This document shows positions 32,752 to 45,889 of a stretch of 64,000 nucleotides of DNA, piece after piece. Position 1 is the stretch's first letter. Every line of letters starts with the position of its first letter. The DNA lies in assembly GCA_964019155.1 (NCBI GenBank), contig OZ025246.1:3288066-3352065 (forward strand), in the 5' to 3' direction. The position numbers and the translations under genes are program-made. The notes below the pieces were generated by a model. The model saw only the letters and a list, made by a program, of their open reading frames with translations, searched no databases and was not told the DNA's origin. Origin of the DNA: Osedax fenrisi (lineage: Eukaryota; Annelida; Polychaeta; Sabellida; Siboglinidae).

Positions 32752-34036
32752 TATTTATTACATCATGTATACAAATAACGGATACAAGTGGACCCCCAAG
32801 AGGGTTATAGAAATGTACATTAGGGTAGAACGTTTTTCAAAGTGTTGCTAGCTCGTTCACAGTAGCACATAAATGTCATAATAAATGTCATATTTGTGAA
32901 GTTTCATCAGTATATTTAATATTGATAAAGCAAAAGCAGTTTAATGAAGACATATTTGCATTTATGATACAATGTAAATTTCTATAAATAGAAAATGTTA
33001 CTTACGTATTTTATGTATTTGTGCGACGCACACTGTGCGTTGTCATACAAATAAAATATTTGGCAAATACGTTATATATTTTAATATATTTTAAATAAAT
33101 TATAATATTAATAAAGTAAAAATTATGTAAACATTTCAAATTAATTTAAATTTTTTTTATTTTTTAATTAATATAATTTATTCGATTTTTTTGATAAATT
33201 ATTTTAAGTAATAACACTTTGTTGTAGATTATCGAAAAATTGATGTGTTGTTAAAATGCTCAATACAAGTCATTTTTTGAATAATTATATACTATTTTTA
33301 TAAAACTACTTATAATTTTATATTCATATAATGATGATATACATATATAATATAATATTTTTTTTTATTATTGCATTGATACTTTTTTTATTCGATTTAA
33401 AAAAATTAAAAATTAAATTAAAATGTTCGTAGATGGATTTTATTATTTAAAAAAAAAATGTGTATATATTTTTTAATGATTTTTTTTATATACTACATAT
33501 GCTAAAAAGCAATTTTTACTTATAAACATTTTTTCCTTTCATAAATCTGTAATTTAAATTTAATCGTTAATTTTCAATGTCAATTCCTATCTTTTTTAAA
33601 TATTGTTTTGCTTTCTTAATTTTTGTCGGTTTTCAATTATTTTTTATTTTTATATCTGGAATGAATAATATGAGTTAATTCGATATAGTTGGCAATGTTC
33701 TATGAAAGGAACTAAAAATGTTACAAAAACAGTCTCTCCTATTGTACATGTTATATATAGATTTGAAGGGTCCATGGACCCTACAGGACAATACAAAACA
33801 TATACTAACATTTTTTTATTGTGTTTTGATTTAATATTTATTAAGTTCTTACTAGCTTTTGAAATTTCCACTGATCATTTCTTTATTTTTAATATTTTAT
33901 AAATCATTTATTAAATGAATGGTTTTTTTATAAATCGAACTAAATTGTTTATAATGAATATATAATTTATAATCAATTCATTTCAATTATATTAATTTTT
34001 AATAATATACTTCCTCTCTCTACCAACATATATTTT

Positions 34037-34072
<36 letters not shown>

Positions 34073-34230
34073 AGTTACTTACATAATTTAGTACAATTAT
34101 ATCATTATCATTTAATAATAATTGAATATTCATATATATAGCATTTTTTAGCTACGCATTTTAGTATTTCTAGAAAAAGTGTTTTGTTTAACAATGTTAT
34201 AGCTTCATATCAAATACCTTTGGATGTATA
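32750..34230. other. Intron 7, first part, AT-rich, no gene seen
   Basis: Contains an AT tract at 34041-34069 and a perfect palindrome GGGTCCATGGACCC near 33768. The overlapping frames at 33650-33902 share GSMDP on both strands because of that palindrome. No domain recognised. Confidence 0.5.
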
Positions 34231-34362
34231 ATACCGAATATCACACTATTATATTAATATAGGTAAACTATTAATCTATGGATGACAATTAACATCTCTT
34301 TTTTTCCATAGTTTATAGAGTTCTTATTATAGTATAGTTCCTACTAGTGTGATATTCGGTAT
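34231..34362. mobile_element. Short MITE with perfect 18-bp terminal inverted repeats
   Basis: ATACCGAATATCACACTA at 34231-34248 is the exact complement of 34345-34362. Total length is 132 bp, no ORF. Flanking TA is compatible with a TA target duplication. Confidence 0.75.
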
Positions 34363-34374
34363 GATAATTTGGTA

Positions 34375-34460
34375 GGTTTGTAGGTTGGTAGTCCAATTGG
34401 TAGGCACGTGATTTTTATTCAATGACTGGAGACTCGATTGTTGTGTCCTAAGATGCCAGA
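34375..34460 (+). other. Degenerate tRNA-like / SINE head
   Basis: TAGTCCAATTGGTAG (34389) fits an A box and GACTCGATTGT (34431) is a weakened B box at tRNA-like distance. No closed cloverleaf is evident. A decayed tRNA-derived repeat is likelier than a gene. Confidence 0.35.
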
Positions 34461-34904
34461 CCATCACATAAAACATCATGTAATCAAGTTAAATGTCGCA
34501 ATTACATTACAGTATAAATATATAATATAAATTAATAGAAATGTTTATTTTGGTATAATTGATACGTACTTTATAAGCGTATATTGAAAAAATCGAATTT
34601 ATTTAAAAGTAAATATTATTTGTTTGAATGTTTGTTATTAGATGCATGTGTCATGTAATGGTCGGCCATCTTAAGACACATGCATCGAGGCACCAGGAGT
34701 GTTGAAGATGTTTACATTAGCGAGATATAACAACACCGATCTATGTCAAATCTATGTTTTTATCTCTGCAAGTTTAATAATTACAGTATCGCTAATAATC
34801 GACGAATTTTACTTTTTCTATACCGATTATTATACACGATGACGTTTGCTTCATACGATCATTTCAATGATTTGCTTTTACTTGCGTTCTAAGACGCACT
34901 GTGG

Positions 34905-35160
34905 CTCCACACACATATGCACATACACACGCTCGCACACAGCCCCATACGCATACATACACACGCACAACAACACACACTCAATGCCTACCCATATACC
35001 CATATACCCGTGTATGCATACACGGCGTGTATTGCACGAATAATGTTCGTCGAACATCCATATATTCACAGACACCCAGACATACCCCTCTCATACACAC
35101 ACCCACCCCTCTCATACACACACATTCACACAGCCCCCCCCCCACCCCCCACACCTACAC
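34905..35160. repeat. CA-rich simple sequence before exon 8
   Basis: Irregular (CA)n, (CACACG)n and a long C run (about 35133-35150) make the pyrimidine-rich lead into the exon 8 acceptor. The frames through it are not coding. Confidence 0.8.
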
Positions 35161-35162
35161 AG

Positions 35163-35230
35163 GGTCCTGCTGTAAAACTAGGTACTGTAACGAAGTGACT
35201 AATGAAAAAGTCGACGAGTTGGAGTGTTAC
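35163..35230 (+). CDS. LU-domain protein, exon 8: C8-C10 of domain 3 and C1 of domain 4
   Basis: Acceptor ACACCTACACAG, phase 1 in. It reads SCCKTRYCNEVTNEKVDE and then LECY. CC-x4-CN closes domain 3 and the Cys of LECY is C1 of domain 4. A consensus donor TAC|GTATGT stands at 35231, at nearly the same place (one codon after C1) as the exon 3 donor. If unspliced, the frame continues VCDDII, which also looks LU-like (domain 3 has YCDDTT), and then runs into the satellite at 35248. The rest of domain 4 is not in the window. Confidence 0.8.
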
Positions 35231-37487
35231 GTATGTGATGATATCATAGCTCTGAGGGGTATCACTAGGTTAGCTCTGAGGGGTATCACTAGGTTAGCTC
35301 TGAGGGGTATCACTAGGTTAGCTCTGAGGGGTAGCACTAGGTTAGCTCTGAGGGGTATCACTAGGTTAGCTCTGAGGGGTATCACTAGGTTAGCTCTGAG
35401 GGGTATCACTAGGTTAGCTCTGAGGGGTATCACTAGGTTAGCTCTGAGGGGTATAACTAGGTTAGCTCTGAGGGGTAGCACTAGGTTAGCTCTGAGGGGT
35501 ATCACTAGGTTAGCTCTGAGGGGTAGCACTAGGTTAGCTCTGAGGGGTATCACTAGGTTAGCTCTGAGGGGTATCACTAGGTTAGCTCTGAGGGGTATCA
35601 CTAGGTTAGCTCTGAGGGGTAGCACTAGGTTAGCTCTGAGGGGTATCACTAGGTTAGCTCTGAGGGGTATCACTAGGTTAGCTCTGAGGGGTATCACTAG
35701 GTTAGCTCTGAGGGGTATCACTAGGTTAGCTCTGAGGGGTATAACTAGGTTAGCTCTGAGGGGTAGCACTAGGTTAGCTCTGAGGGGTATCACTAGGTTA
35801 GCTCTGAGGGGTATCACTAGGTTAGCTCTGAGGGGTAGCACTAGGTTAGCTCTGAGGGGTATCACTAGGTTAGCTCTGAGGGGTATCACTAGGTTAGCTC
35901 TGAGGGGTATCACTAGGTTAGCTTTGAGGGGTATCACTAGGTTAGCTTTGAGGGGTATCACTAGGTTAGCTCTGAGGGGTATCACTAGGTTAGCTTTGAG
36001 GGGTATCACTAGGTTAGCTTTGAGGGGTAGCACTAGGTTAGCTCTGAGGGGTATCACTAGGTTAGCTTTGAGGGGTATCACTAGGTTAGCTCTGAGGGGT
36101 ATCACTAGGTTAGCTTTGAGGGGTATCACTAGGTTAGCTTTGAGGGGTAGCACTAGGTTAGCTTTGAGGGGTAGCACTAGGTTAGCTTTGAGAGGTATCA
36201 CTAGGTTAGCTTTGAGGGGTATCACTAGCTTTGAGGGGTATCACTAGGTTAGCTCTGAGGGGTATCACTAGCTTTGAGGGGTATCACTAGGTTAGCTCTG
36301 AGGGGTGTCACTAGGTTAGCTCTGAAGGGTATCACTAGGTTAGCTTTGAGGGGTATCACTGGGTTAGCTTTGAGGGGTATCACTAGGTTAGCTTTGAGGG
36401 GTATCACTAGGTTAGATTTGAGGGGTATCACTAGCTTTGAGGGGTATCACTAGATTAGCTTTGAGGGGTATCACTAGGTTAGCTTTGAGGGGTATCACTA
36501 ACTTTGAGGGGTATCACTAGGTTAGCTCTGAGGGGTATCACTAGCTTTGAGGGGTATCACTAGGTTAGCTCTGAGGGGTGTCACTAGGTTAGCTCTGAGG
36601 GGTATCACTAGGTTAGCTTTGAGGGGTATCACTAGGTTAGCTTTGAGGGGTATCAGTAGGTTAGCTTTGAGGGGTATCACTAGGTTAGCTCTGAGGGGTA
36701 GCACTAGGTTAGCTTTGAGGGGTATCACTAGGTTAGCTCTGAGGGGTATCACTAGGTTAGCTTTGAGGGGTATCACTAGCTTTGAGGGGTATCACTAGGT
36801 TAGCTCTGAGGGGTATCACTAGGTTAGCTTTGAGGGGTATCTCTAGGTTAGCTCTGAGGGGTATCACTAGGTTAGCTTTGAGGGGTATCACTAGCTTTGA
36901 GGGGTATCACTAGGTTAGCTCTGAGGGTTATCACTAGGTTAGCTCTGAGGGATATCACTAGGTTAGCTTTGAGGGGTATCACTAGCTTTGAGGGGTATCA
37001 CAAGGTTAGCTTTGAGGGGTATCACTAGCTTTGAGGGGTATCACTAGGTTAGCTCTGAGGGGTATCACTAGGTTAGCTTTGAGGGGTATCTCTAGGTTAG
37101 CTCTGAGGGGTATCACTAGGTTAGATCTGATGGGTATCACTAGGTTAGCTTTGAGGGGTATCACTAGGTTAGCTTTGAGGGGTATCACTAGGTTAGCTTT
37201 GAGGGGTATCACTAGGTTAGCTTTGAGGGGTATCACTAGGTTAGCTTTGAGGGGTAGCACTAGGTTAGCTCTGAGGGGTATCACTAGGTTAGCTCTGAGG
37301 GGTATCACTAGGTTAGCTTTGAGGGGTATCATTAGGTTAGCTCTGAGGGGTATCACTAGGTTAGCTCTGAGGGGTATCACTAGGTTAGCTCTGAGGGGTA
37401 TCACTAGGTTAGCTCTGAGGGGTAGCACTAGGTTAGCTCTGAGGGGAATCACTAGGTTAGCTCTGAGGGGTATCACTAGGTTAGCTC

Positions 37488-40010
37488 TGAGGGGTATCAC
37501 TAGCTTTGAGGGGTATCACTAGGTTAGCTCTGAGGGGTATCACTAGCTTTGAGGGGTATCACTAGGTTAGCTCTGAGGGGTGTCACTAGGTTACCTCTGA
37601 GGGGTATCACTAGGTTAGCTTTGAGGGGTATCACTAGGTTAGCTCCGAGGGGTATCACTAGGTTAGCTTTGAGTGGTATCACTAGGTTAGCTCCGAGGGG
37701 TATCACTAGGTTAGCTTTGAGGGGTATCACTAGCTTTGAGGGGTATCACTAGGTTAGCTTTGAGGGGTATCACTAGGTTAGCTTTGAGGGGTATCACTAG
37801 GTTAGCTTTGAGGGGTATCACTAGGTTAGCTCTGAGGGGTATCACTAGGTTAGCTTTGAGGGGTATCACTAGGTTAGCTTTGAGGGGTAGCACTAGGTTA
37901 GCTTTGAGGGGTAGCACTAGGTTAGCTTTGAGAGGTATCACTAGGTTAGCTTTGAGGGGTATCACTAGCTTTGAGGGGTATCACTAGGTTAGCTCTGAGG
38001 GGTATCACTAGCTTTGAGGGGTATCACTAGGTTAGCTCTGAGGGGTGTCACTAGGTTAGCTCTGAAGGGTATCACTAGGTTAGATTTGAGGGGTATCACT
38101 AGCTTTGAGGGGTATCACTAGGTTAGCTTTGAGGGGTATCACTAGGTTAGCTTTGAGGGGTATCACTAACTTTGAGGGGTATCACTAGGTTAGCTCTGAG
38201 GGGTATCACTAGCTTTGAGGGGTATCACTAGGTTAGCTCTGAGGGGTGTCACTAGATTAGCTCTGAGGGGTATCACTAGGTTAGCTTTGAGGGGTATCAC
38301 TAGGTTAGCTTTGAGGGGTATCAGTAGGTTAGCTTTGAGGGGTATCACTAGGTTAGCTCTGAGGGGTAGCACTAGGTTAGCTTTGAGGGGTATCACTAGG
38401 TTAGCTCTGAGGGGTATCACTAGGTTAGTTTTGAGGGGTATCACTAGCTTTGAGGGGTATCACTAGGTTAGCTCTGAGGGGTATCACTAGGTTAGCTTTG
38501 AGGGGTATCTCTAGGTTAGCTCTGAGGGGTATCACTAGGTTAGCTTTGAGGGGTATCACTAGCTTTGAGGGGTATCACTAGGTTAGCTCTGAGGGTTATC
38601 ACTAGGTTAGCTCTGAGGGATATCACTAGGTTAGCTTTGAGGGGTATCACTAGCTTTGAGGGGTATCACAAGGTTAGCTTTGAGGGGTATCACTAGCTTT
38701 GAGGGGTATCACTAGGTTAGCTCTGAGGGGTATCACTAGGTTAGCTTTGAGGGGTATCTCTAGGTTAGCTCTGAGGGGTATCACTAGGTTAGATCTGATG
38801 GGTATCACTAGGTTAGCTTTGAGGGGTATCACTAGGTTAGCTTTGAGGGGTAGCACTAGGTTAGCTTTGAGGGGTATCACTAGGTTAGCTTTGAGGGGTA
38901 TCACTAGGTTAGCTTTGAGGGGTATCAGTAGGTTAGCTTTGAGGGGTATCACTAGGTTAGCTCTGAGGGGTATCACTAGGTTAGCTTTGAGGGGTATCAC
39001 TAGGTTAGCTCCGAGGGGTATTACTAGGTTAGCTTTGAGGGGTATCACTAGCTTTGAGGGGTATCACTAGGTTAGCTTTGAGGGGTATCACAAGGTTAGA
39101 TCCGAGGGGTATCACTAGGTTAGATTTGAGGGGTATCACTAGGTTAGCTCCGAGGGGTATCACTAGGTTAGCTTTGAGGGGTATCACTAGCTTTGAGGGG
39201 TATCACTAGGTTAGCTTTGAGGGGTATCACTAGATTAGCTTTGAGGGGTATCACTAGCTTTGAGGGGTATCACTAGGTTAGCTCTGAGGGGTATCACTAG
39301 CTTTGAGGGGTATCACTAGGTTAGCTCTGAGGGGTGTCACTAGGTTAGCTCTGAGGGGTATCACTAGGTTAGCTTTGAGGGGTATCACTAGTTTAGCTCC
39401 GAGGGGTATCACTAGGTTAGCTTTGAGTGGTATCACTAGGTTAGCTCCGAGGGGTATCACTAGGTTAGCTTTGAGGGGTATCACTAGCTTTGAGGGGTAT
39501 CTCTAGGTTAGCTCTGAGGGGTATCACTAGGTTAGATCTGATGGGTATCACTAGGTTAGCTTTGAGGGGTATCACTAGGTTAGCTTTGAGGGGTAGCACT
39601 AGGTTAGCTTTGAGGGGTATCACTAGGTTAGCTTTGAGGGGTGTCACTAGGTTAGCTCTGAGGTGTATCACTAGGTTAGCTTTGAGGGGTATCACTAGGT
39701 TAGCTCCGAGGGGTATCACTAGGTTAGCTTTGATGGGTATCACTAGGTTAGCTCCGAGGGGTATCACTAGGTTAGCTTTGAGGGGTATCACTAGCTTTGA
39801 GGGGTATCACTAGGTTAGCTTTGAGGGGTATCACTAGGTTAGCTCCGAGGGGTATCACTAGGTTAGCTTTGAGGGGTATCACTAGGTTAGCTCCGAGGGG
39901 TATCACTAGGTTAGCTTTGAGGGGTATCACTAGGTTAGCTTTGAGGGGTATCACTAGGTTAGCTTTGAGGGGTATCACTAGGTTAGCTTTGAGGGGTATC
40001 ACTAGGTTAG
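37488..40010 (+). repeat. Satellite duplication A, copy 1 (offset 3740)
   Basis: The order of variant and short units from about 37488 to 40010 recurs at 41228-43750. One visible difference is A at 38256 against G at 41996. Confidence 0.85.
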
Positions 40011-41227
40011 CTTTGAGGGGTAGCACTAGGTTAGCTTTGAGGGGTATCACTAGGTTAGCTTTGAGGGGTATCAGTAGGTTAGATTTGAGGGGTATCACTA
40101 GGTTAGCTCCGAGGGGTATCACTAGGTTAGCTCCGAGGGGTATCACTAGGTTAGCTTTGAGGGGTATCACTAGGTTAGCTTTGAGGGGTATCACTAGGTT
40201 AGCTTTGAGGGGTAGCACTTGGTTAGCTTTTAAGGGTATCATTAGGTTAGCTCTGAGGGGTATCACTAGGTTAGCTCTGATGGTTATCACTAGGTTAGCT
40301 TTGAGGGGTATCACTAGGTTAGCTTTGAGGGGTATCAGTAGGTTAGCTTTGAGGGGTATCACTAGGTTAGCTCTGAGGGGTATCACTAGGTTAGCTTTGA
40401 GGGGTATCACTAGCTTTGAGGGGTATCACTAGGTTAGCTTTGAGGGGTATCACTAGGTTAGCTCCGAGGGGTATCACTAGGTTAGCTTTGAGGGGTATCA
40501 CTAGGTTAGCTCCGAGGGGTATCACTAGGTTAGCTTTGAGGGGTATCACTAGGTTAGCTTTGAGGGGTATCACTAGGTTAGCTTTGAGGGGTATCACTAG
40601 GTTAGCTTTGAGGGGTATCACTAGGTTAGCTTTGAGGGGTAGCACTAGGTTAGCTTTGAGGGGTATCACTAGGTTAGCTTTGAGGGGTATCACTAGGTTA
40701 GCTTTGAGGGGTAGCACTAGGTTAGCTTTGAGGGGTATCATTAGGTTAGCTCTGAGGGGTATCACTAGGTTAGCTCTGATGGGTATCACTAGGTTAGCTT
40801 TGAGGGGTATCACTAGGTTAGCTTTGAGGGGTATCAGTAGGTTAGCTTTGAGGGGTATCACTAGGTTAGCTCCGAGGGGTATCACTAGGTTAGCTTTAAG
40901 GGGTATCTCTAGGTTAGCTCTGAGGGGTATCACTAGGTTAGCTCTGAGGGGTATCACTAGGTTAGCTTTGAGGGGTATCACTAGGTTAGCTTTGAGGGGT
41001 ATCACTAGGTTAGCTTTGAGGGGTATCACTAGGTTAGCTTTGAGGGGTATCACTAGGTTAGCTCCGAGGGGTATCACTAGGTTAGCTTTGAGGGGTATCA
41101 CTAGCTTTGAGGGGTATCACTAGGTTAGCTTTGAGGGGTATCACTAGGTTAGCTCCGAGGGGTATCACTAGGTTAGCTTTGAGGGGTATCACTAGGTTAG
41201 CTCCGAGGGGTATCACTAGGTTAGCTT

Positions 41228-43750
41228 TGAGGGGTATCACTAGCTTTGAGGGGTATCACTAGGTTAGCTCTGAGGGGTATCACTAGCTTTGAGGGGTATC
41301 ACTAGGTTAGCTCTGAGGGGTGTCACTAGGTTACCTCTGAGGGGTATCACTAGGTTAGCTTTGAGGGGTATCACTAGGTTAGCTCCGAGGGGTATCACTA
41401 GGTTAGCTTTGAGTGGTATCACTAGGTTAGCTCCGAGGGGTATCACTAGGTTAGCTTTGAGGGGTATCACTAGCTTTGAGGGGTATCACTAGGTTAGCTT
41501 TGAGGGGTATCACTAGGTTAGCTTTGAGGGGTATCACTAGGTTAGCTTTGAGGGGTATCACTAGGTTAGCTCTGAGGGGTATCACTAGGTTAGCTTTGAG
41601 GGGTATCACTAGGTTAGCTTTGAGGGGTAGCACTAGGTTAGCTTTGAGGGGTAGCACTAGGTTAGCTTTGAGAGGTATCACTAGGTTAGCTTTGAGGGGT
41701 ATCACTAGCTTTGAGGGGTATCACTAGGTTAGCTCTGAGGGGTATCACTAGCTTTGAGGGGTATCACTAGGTTAGCTCTGAGGGGTGTCACTAGGTTAGC
41801 TCTGAAGGGTATCACTAGGTTAGATTTGAGGGGTATCACTAGCTTTGAGGGGTATCACTAGGTTAGCTTTGAGGGGTATCACTAGGTTAGCTTTGAGGGG
41901 TATCACTAACTTTGAGGGGTATCACTAGGTTAGCTCTGAGGGGTATCACTAGCTTTGAGGGGTATCACTAGGTTAGCTCTGAGGGGTGTCACTAGGTTAG
42001 CTCTGAGGGGTATCACTAGGTTAGCTTTGAGGGGTATCACTAGGTTAGCTTTGAGGGGTATCAGTAGGTTAGCTTTGAGGGGTATCACTAGGTTAGCTCT
42101 GAGGGGTAGCACTAGGTTAGCTTTGAGGGGTATCACTAGGTTAGCTCTGAGGGGTATCACTAGGTTAGTTTTGAGGGGTATCACTAGCTTTGAGGGGTAT
42201 CACTAGGTTAGCTCTGAGGGGTATCACTAGGTTAGCTTTGAGGGGTATCTCTAGGTTAGCTCTGAGGGGTATCACTAGGTTAGCTTTGAGGGGTATCACT
42301 AGCTTTGAGGGGTATCACTAGGTTAGCTCTGAGGGTTATCACTAGGTTAGCTCTGAGGGATATCACTAGGTTAGCTTTGAGGGGTATCACTAGCTTTGAG
42401 GGGTATCACAAGGTTAGCTTTGAGGGGTATCACTAGCTTTGAGGGGTATCACTAGGTTAGCTCTGAGGGGTATCACTAGGTTAGCTTTGAGGGGTATCTC
42501 TAGGTTAGCTCTGAGGGGTATCACTAGGTTAGATCTGATGGGTATCACTAGGTTAGCTTTGAGGGGTATCACTAGGTTAGCTTTGAGGGGTAGCACTAGG
42601 TTAGCTTTGAGGGGTATCACTAGGTTAGCTTTGAGGGGTATCACTAGGTTAGCTTTGAGGGGTATCAGTAGGTTAGCTTTGAGGGGTATCACTAGGTTAG
42701 CTCTGAGGGGTATCACTAGGTTAGCTTTGAGGGGTATCACTAGGTTAGCTCCGAGGGGTATTACTAGGTTAGCTTTGAGGGGTATCACTAGCTTTGAGGG
42801 GTATCACTAGGTTAGCTTTGAGGGGTATCACAAGGTTAGATCCGAGGGGTATCACTAGGTTAGATTTGAGGGGTATCACTAGGTTAGCTCCGAGGGGTAT
42901 CACTAGGTTAGCTTTGAGGGGTATCACTAGCTTTGAGGGGTATCACTAGGTTAGCTTTGAGGGGTATCACTAGATTAGCTTTGAGGGGTATCACTAGCTT
43001 TGAGGGGTATCACTAGGTTAGCTCTGAGGGGTATCACTAGCTTTGAGGGGTATCACTAGGTTAGCTCTGAGGGGTGTCACTAGGTTAGCTCTGAGGGGTA
43101 TCACTAGGTTAGCTTTGAGGGGTATCACTAGTTTAGCTCCGAGGGGTATCACTAGGTTAGCTTTGAGTGGTATCACTAGGTTAGCTCCGAGGGGTATCAC
43201 TAGGTTAGCTTTGAGGGGTATCACTAGCTTTGAGGGGTATCTCTAGGTTAGCTCTGAGGGGTATCACTAGGTTAGATCTGATGGGTATCACTAGGTTAGC
43301 TTTGAGGGGTATCACTAGGTTAGCTTTGAGGGGTAGCACTAGGTTAGCTTTGAGGGGTATCACTAGGTTAGCTTTGAGGGGTGTCACTAGGTTAGCTCTG
43401 AGGTGTATCACTAGGTTAGCTTTGAGGGGTATCACTAGGTTAGCTCCGAGGGGTATCACTAGGTTAGCTTTGATGGGTATCACTAGGTTAGCTCCGAGGG
43501 GTATCACTAGGTTAGCTTTGAGGGGTATCACTAGCTTTGAGGGGTATCACTAGGTTAGCTTTGAGGGGTATCACTAGGTTAGCTCCGAGGGGTATCACTA
43601 GGTTAGCTTTGAGGGGTATCACTAGGTTAGCTCCGAGGGGTATCACTAGGTTAGCTTTGAGGGGTATCACTAGGTTAGCTTTGAGGGGTATCACTAGGTT
43701 AGCTTTGAGGGGTATCACTAGGTTAGCTTTGAGGGGTATCACTAGGTTAG
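41228..43750 (+). repeat. Satellite duplication A, copy 2
   Basis: Near-identical to 37488-40010 at an offset of 3740 bp. Confidence 0.85.
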
Positions 43751-45889
43751 CTTTGAGGGGTATCACTAGGTTAGCTTTGAGGGGTAGCACTAGGTTAGCT
43801 TTGAGGGGTAACATTAGGTTAGCTCTGAGGGGTATCACTAGGTTAGCTCTGATGGGTATCACTAGGTTAGCTTTGAGGGGTATCACTAGGTTAGCTTTGA
43901 GGGGTATCAGTAGGTTAGCTTTAAGGGGTATCACTAGGTTAGCTCCGAGGGGTATCACTAGGTTAGCTCCGAGGGGTATCACTAGGTTAGCTTTGAGGGG
44001 TATCACTAGGTTAGCTTTGAGGGGTATCACTAGGTTAGCTTTGAGGGGTATCACTAGGTTAGCTTTGAGGGGTATCACTAGGTTAGCTTTGAGGGGTAGA
44101 ACTAGGTTAGATTTGAGGGGTATCACTAGGTTAGCTTTGAGGGGTATCACTAGGTTAGCTTTGAGGGGTAGCACTAGGTTAGCTTTGAGGGGTATCATTA
44201 TGTTAGCTCTGAGGGGTATCACTAGGTTAGCTCTGATGGGTATCACTAGGTTAGCTTTGAGGGGTATCACTAGGTTAGCTTTGAGGGGTATCAGTAGGTT
44301 AGCTTTGAGGGGTATCACTAGGTTAGCTCTGAGGGGTATCACTAGGTTAGCTTTGAGGGGTATCACTAGGTTAGCTTTGAGGGGTAGCACTAGGTTAGCT
44401 TTGAGGGGTAACATTAGGTTAGCTCTGAGGGGTATCACTAGGTTAGCTCTGATGGGTATCACTAGGTTAGCTTTGAGGGGTATCACTAGGTTAGCTTTGA
44501 GGGGTATCAGTAGGTTAGCTTTGAGGGGTATCACTAGGTTAGCTCCGAGGGGTATCACTAGGTTAGCTCCGAGGGGTATCACTAGGTTAGCTTTGAGGGG
44601 TATCACTAGGTTAGCTTTGAGGGGTATCACTAGGTTAGCTTTGAGGGGTATCACTAGGTTAGCTTTGAGGGGTATCACTAGGTTAGCTTTGAGGGGTAGA
44701 ACTAGGTTAGCTTTGAGGGGTATCACTAGGTTAGCTTTGAGGGGTATCACTAGGTTAGCTTTGAGGGGTAGCACTAGGTTAGCTTTGAGGGGTATCATTA
44801 GGTTAGCTCTGAGGGGTATCACTAGGTTAGCTCTGATGGGTATCACTAGGTTAGCTTTGAGGGGTATCACTAGGTTAGCTTTGAGGGGTATCAGTAGGTT
44901 AGCTTTGAGGGGTATCACTAGGTTAGCTCTGAGGGATATCACTAGCTTTGAGGGGTATCACTAGGTTAGCTTTGAGGGGTATCACTAGCTTTGAGGGGTA
45001 TCACTAGGTTAGCTCTGAGGGGTATCACTAGGTTAGCTTTGAGGGGTATATCTAGGTTAGCTCTGAGGGGTATCACTAGGTTAGATTTGAGGGGTATCAC
45101 TAGGTTAGCTTTGAGGGGTATCACTAGGTTAGCTTTGAGGGGTATCACTAGGTTAGCTTTGAGGGGTATCACTAGGTTAGCTCTGAGGGGTATCACTAGG
45201 TTAGCTTTGAGAGGTATCACTAGGTTAGCTTTGAGGGGTATCACTAACTTTGAGGGGTATCACTAGGTTAGCTCTGAGGGGTATCACTAGCTTTGAGTGG
45301 TATCACTAGGTTAGCTCTGAGGGGTGTCACTAGGTTAGCTCTGAGGGGTATCACTAGGTTAGCTTTGAGGGGTATCACTAGGTTAGCTTTGAGGGGTATC
45401 AGTAGGTTAGCTTTGAGGGGTATCACTAGGTTAGCTCTGAGGGGTAGCACTAGGTTAGCTTTGAGGGGTATCACTAGGTTAGCTCTGAGGGGTATCACTA
45501 GGTTAGCTTTGAGGGGTATCACTAGCTTTGAGGGGTATCACTAGGTTAGCTCTGAGGGGTATCACTAGGTTAGCTTTGAGGGGTATCTCTAGGTTAGCTC
45601 TGAGGGGTATCACTAGGTTAGCTCTGAGGGGTATCACTAGGTTAGCTTTGAGGGGTATCACTAGGTTTGAGGGGTATCACTAGGTTAGCTCTGAGGGGTA
45701 TCACTAGGTTAGCTCTGAGGGGTATCACTAGGTTAGCTTTGAGGGGTATCACTAGCTTTGAGGGGTATCACTAGCTTTGAGGGGTATCACTAGGTTAGCT
45801 CTGAGGGGTATCACTAGGTTAGCTTTGAGGGGTATCACTAGGTTAGCTCTGATGGGTATCACTAGGTTAGCTTTGAGGGGTATCACTAG

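Noticed and set aside
33650..33902. Overlapping ORFs sharing GSMDP on both strands
   Set aside because: Caused by the palindrome GGGTCCATGGACCC; no splice or domain support.
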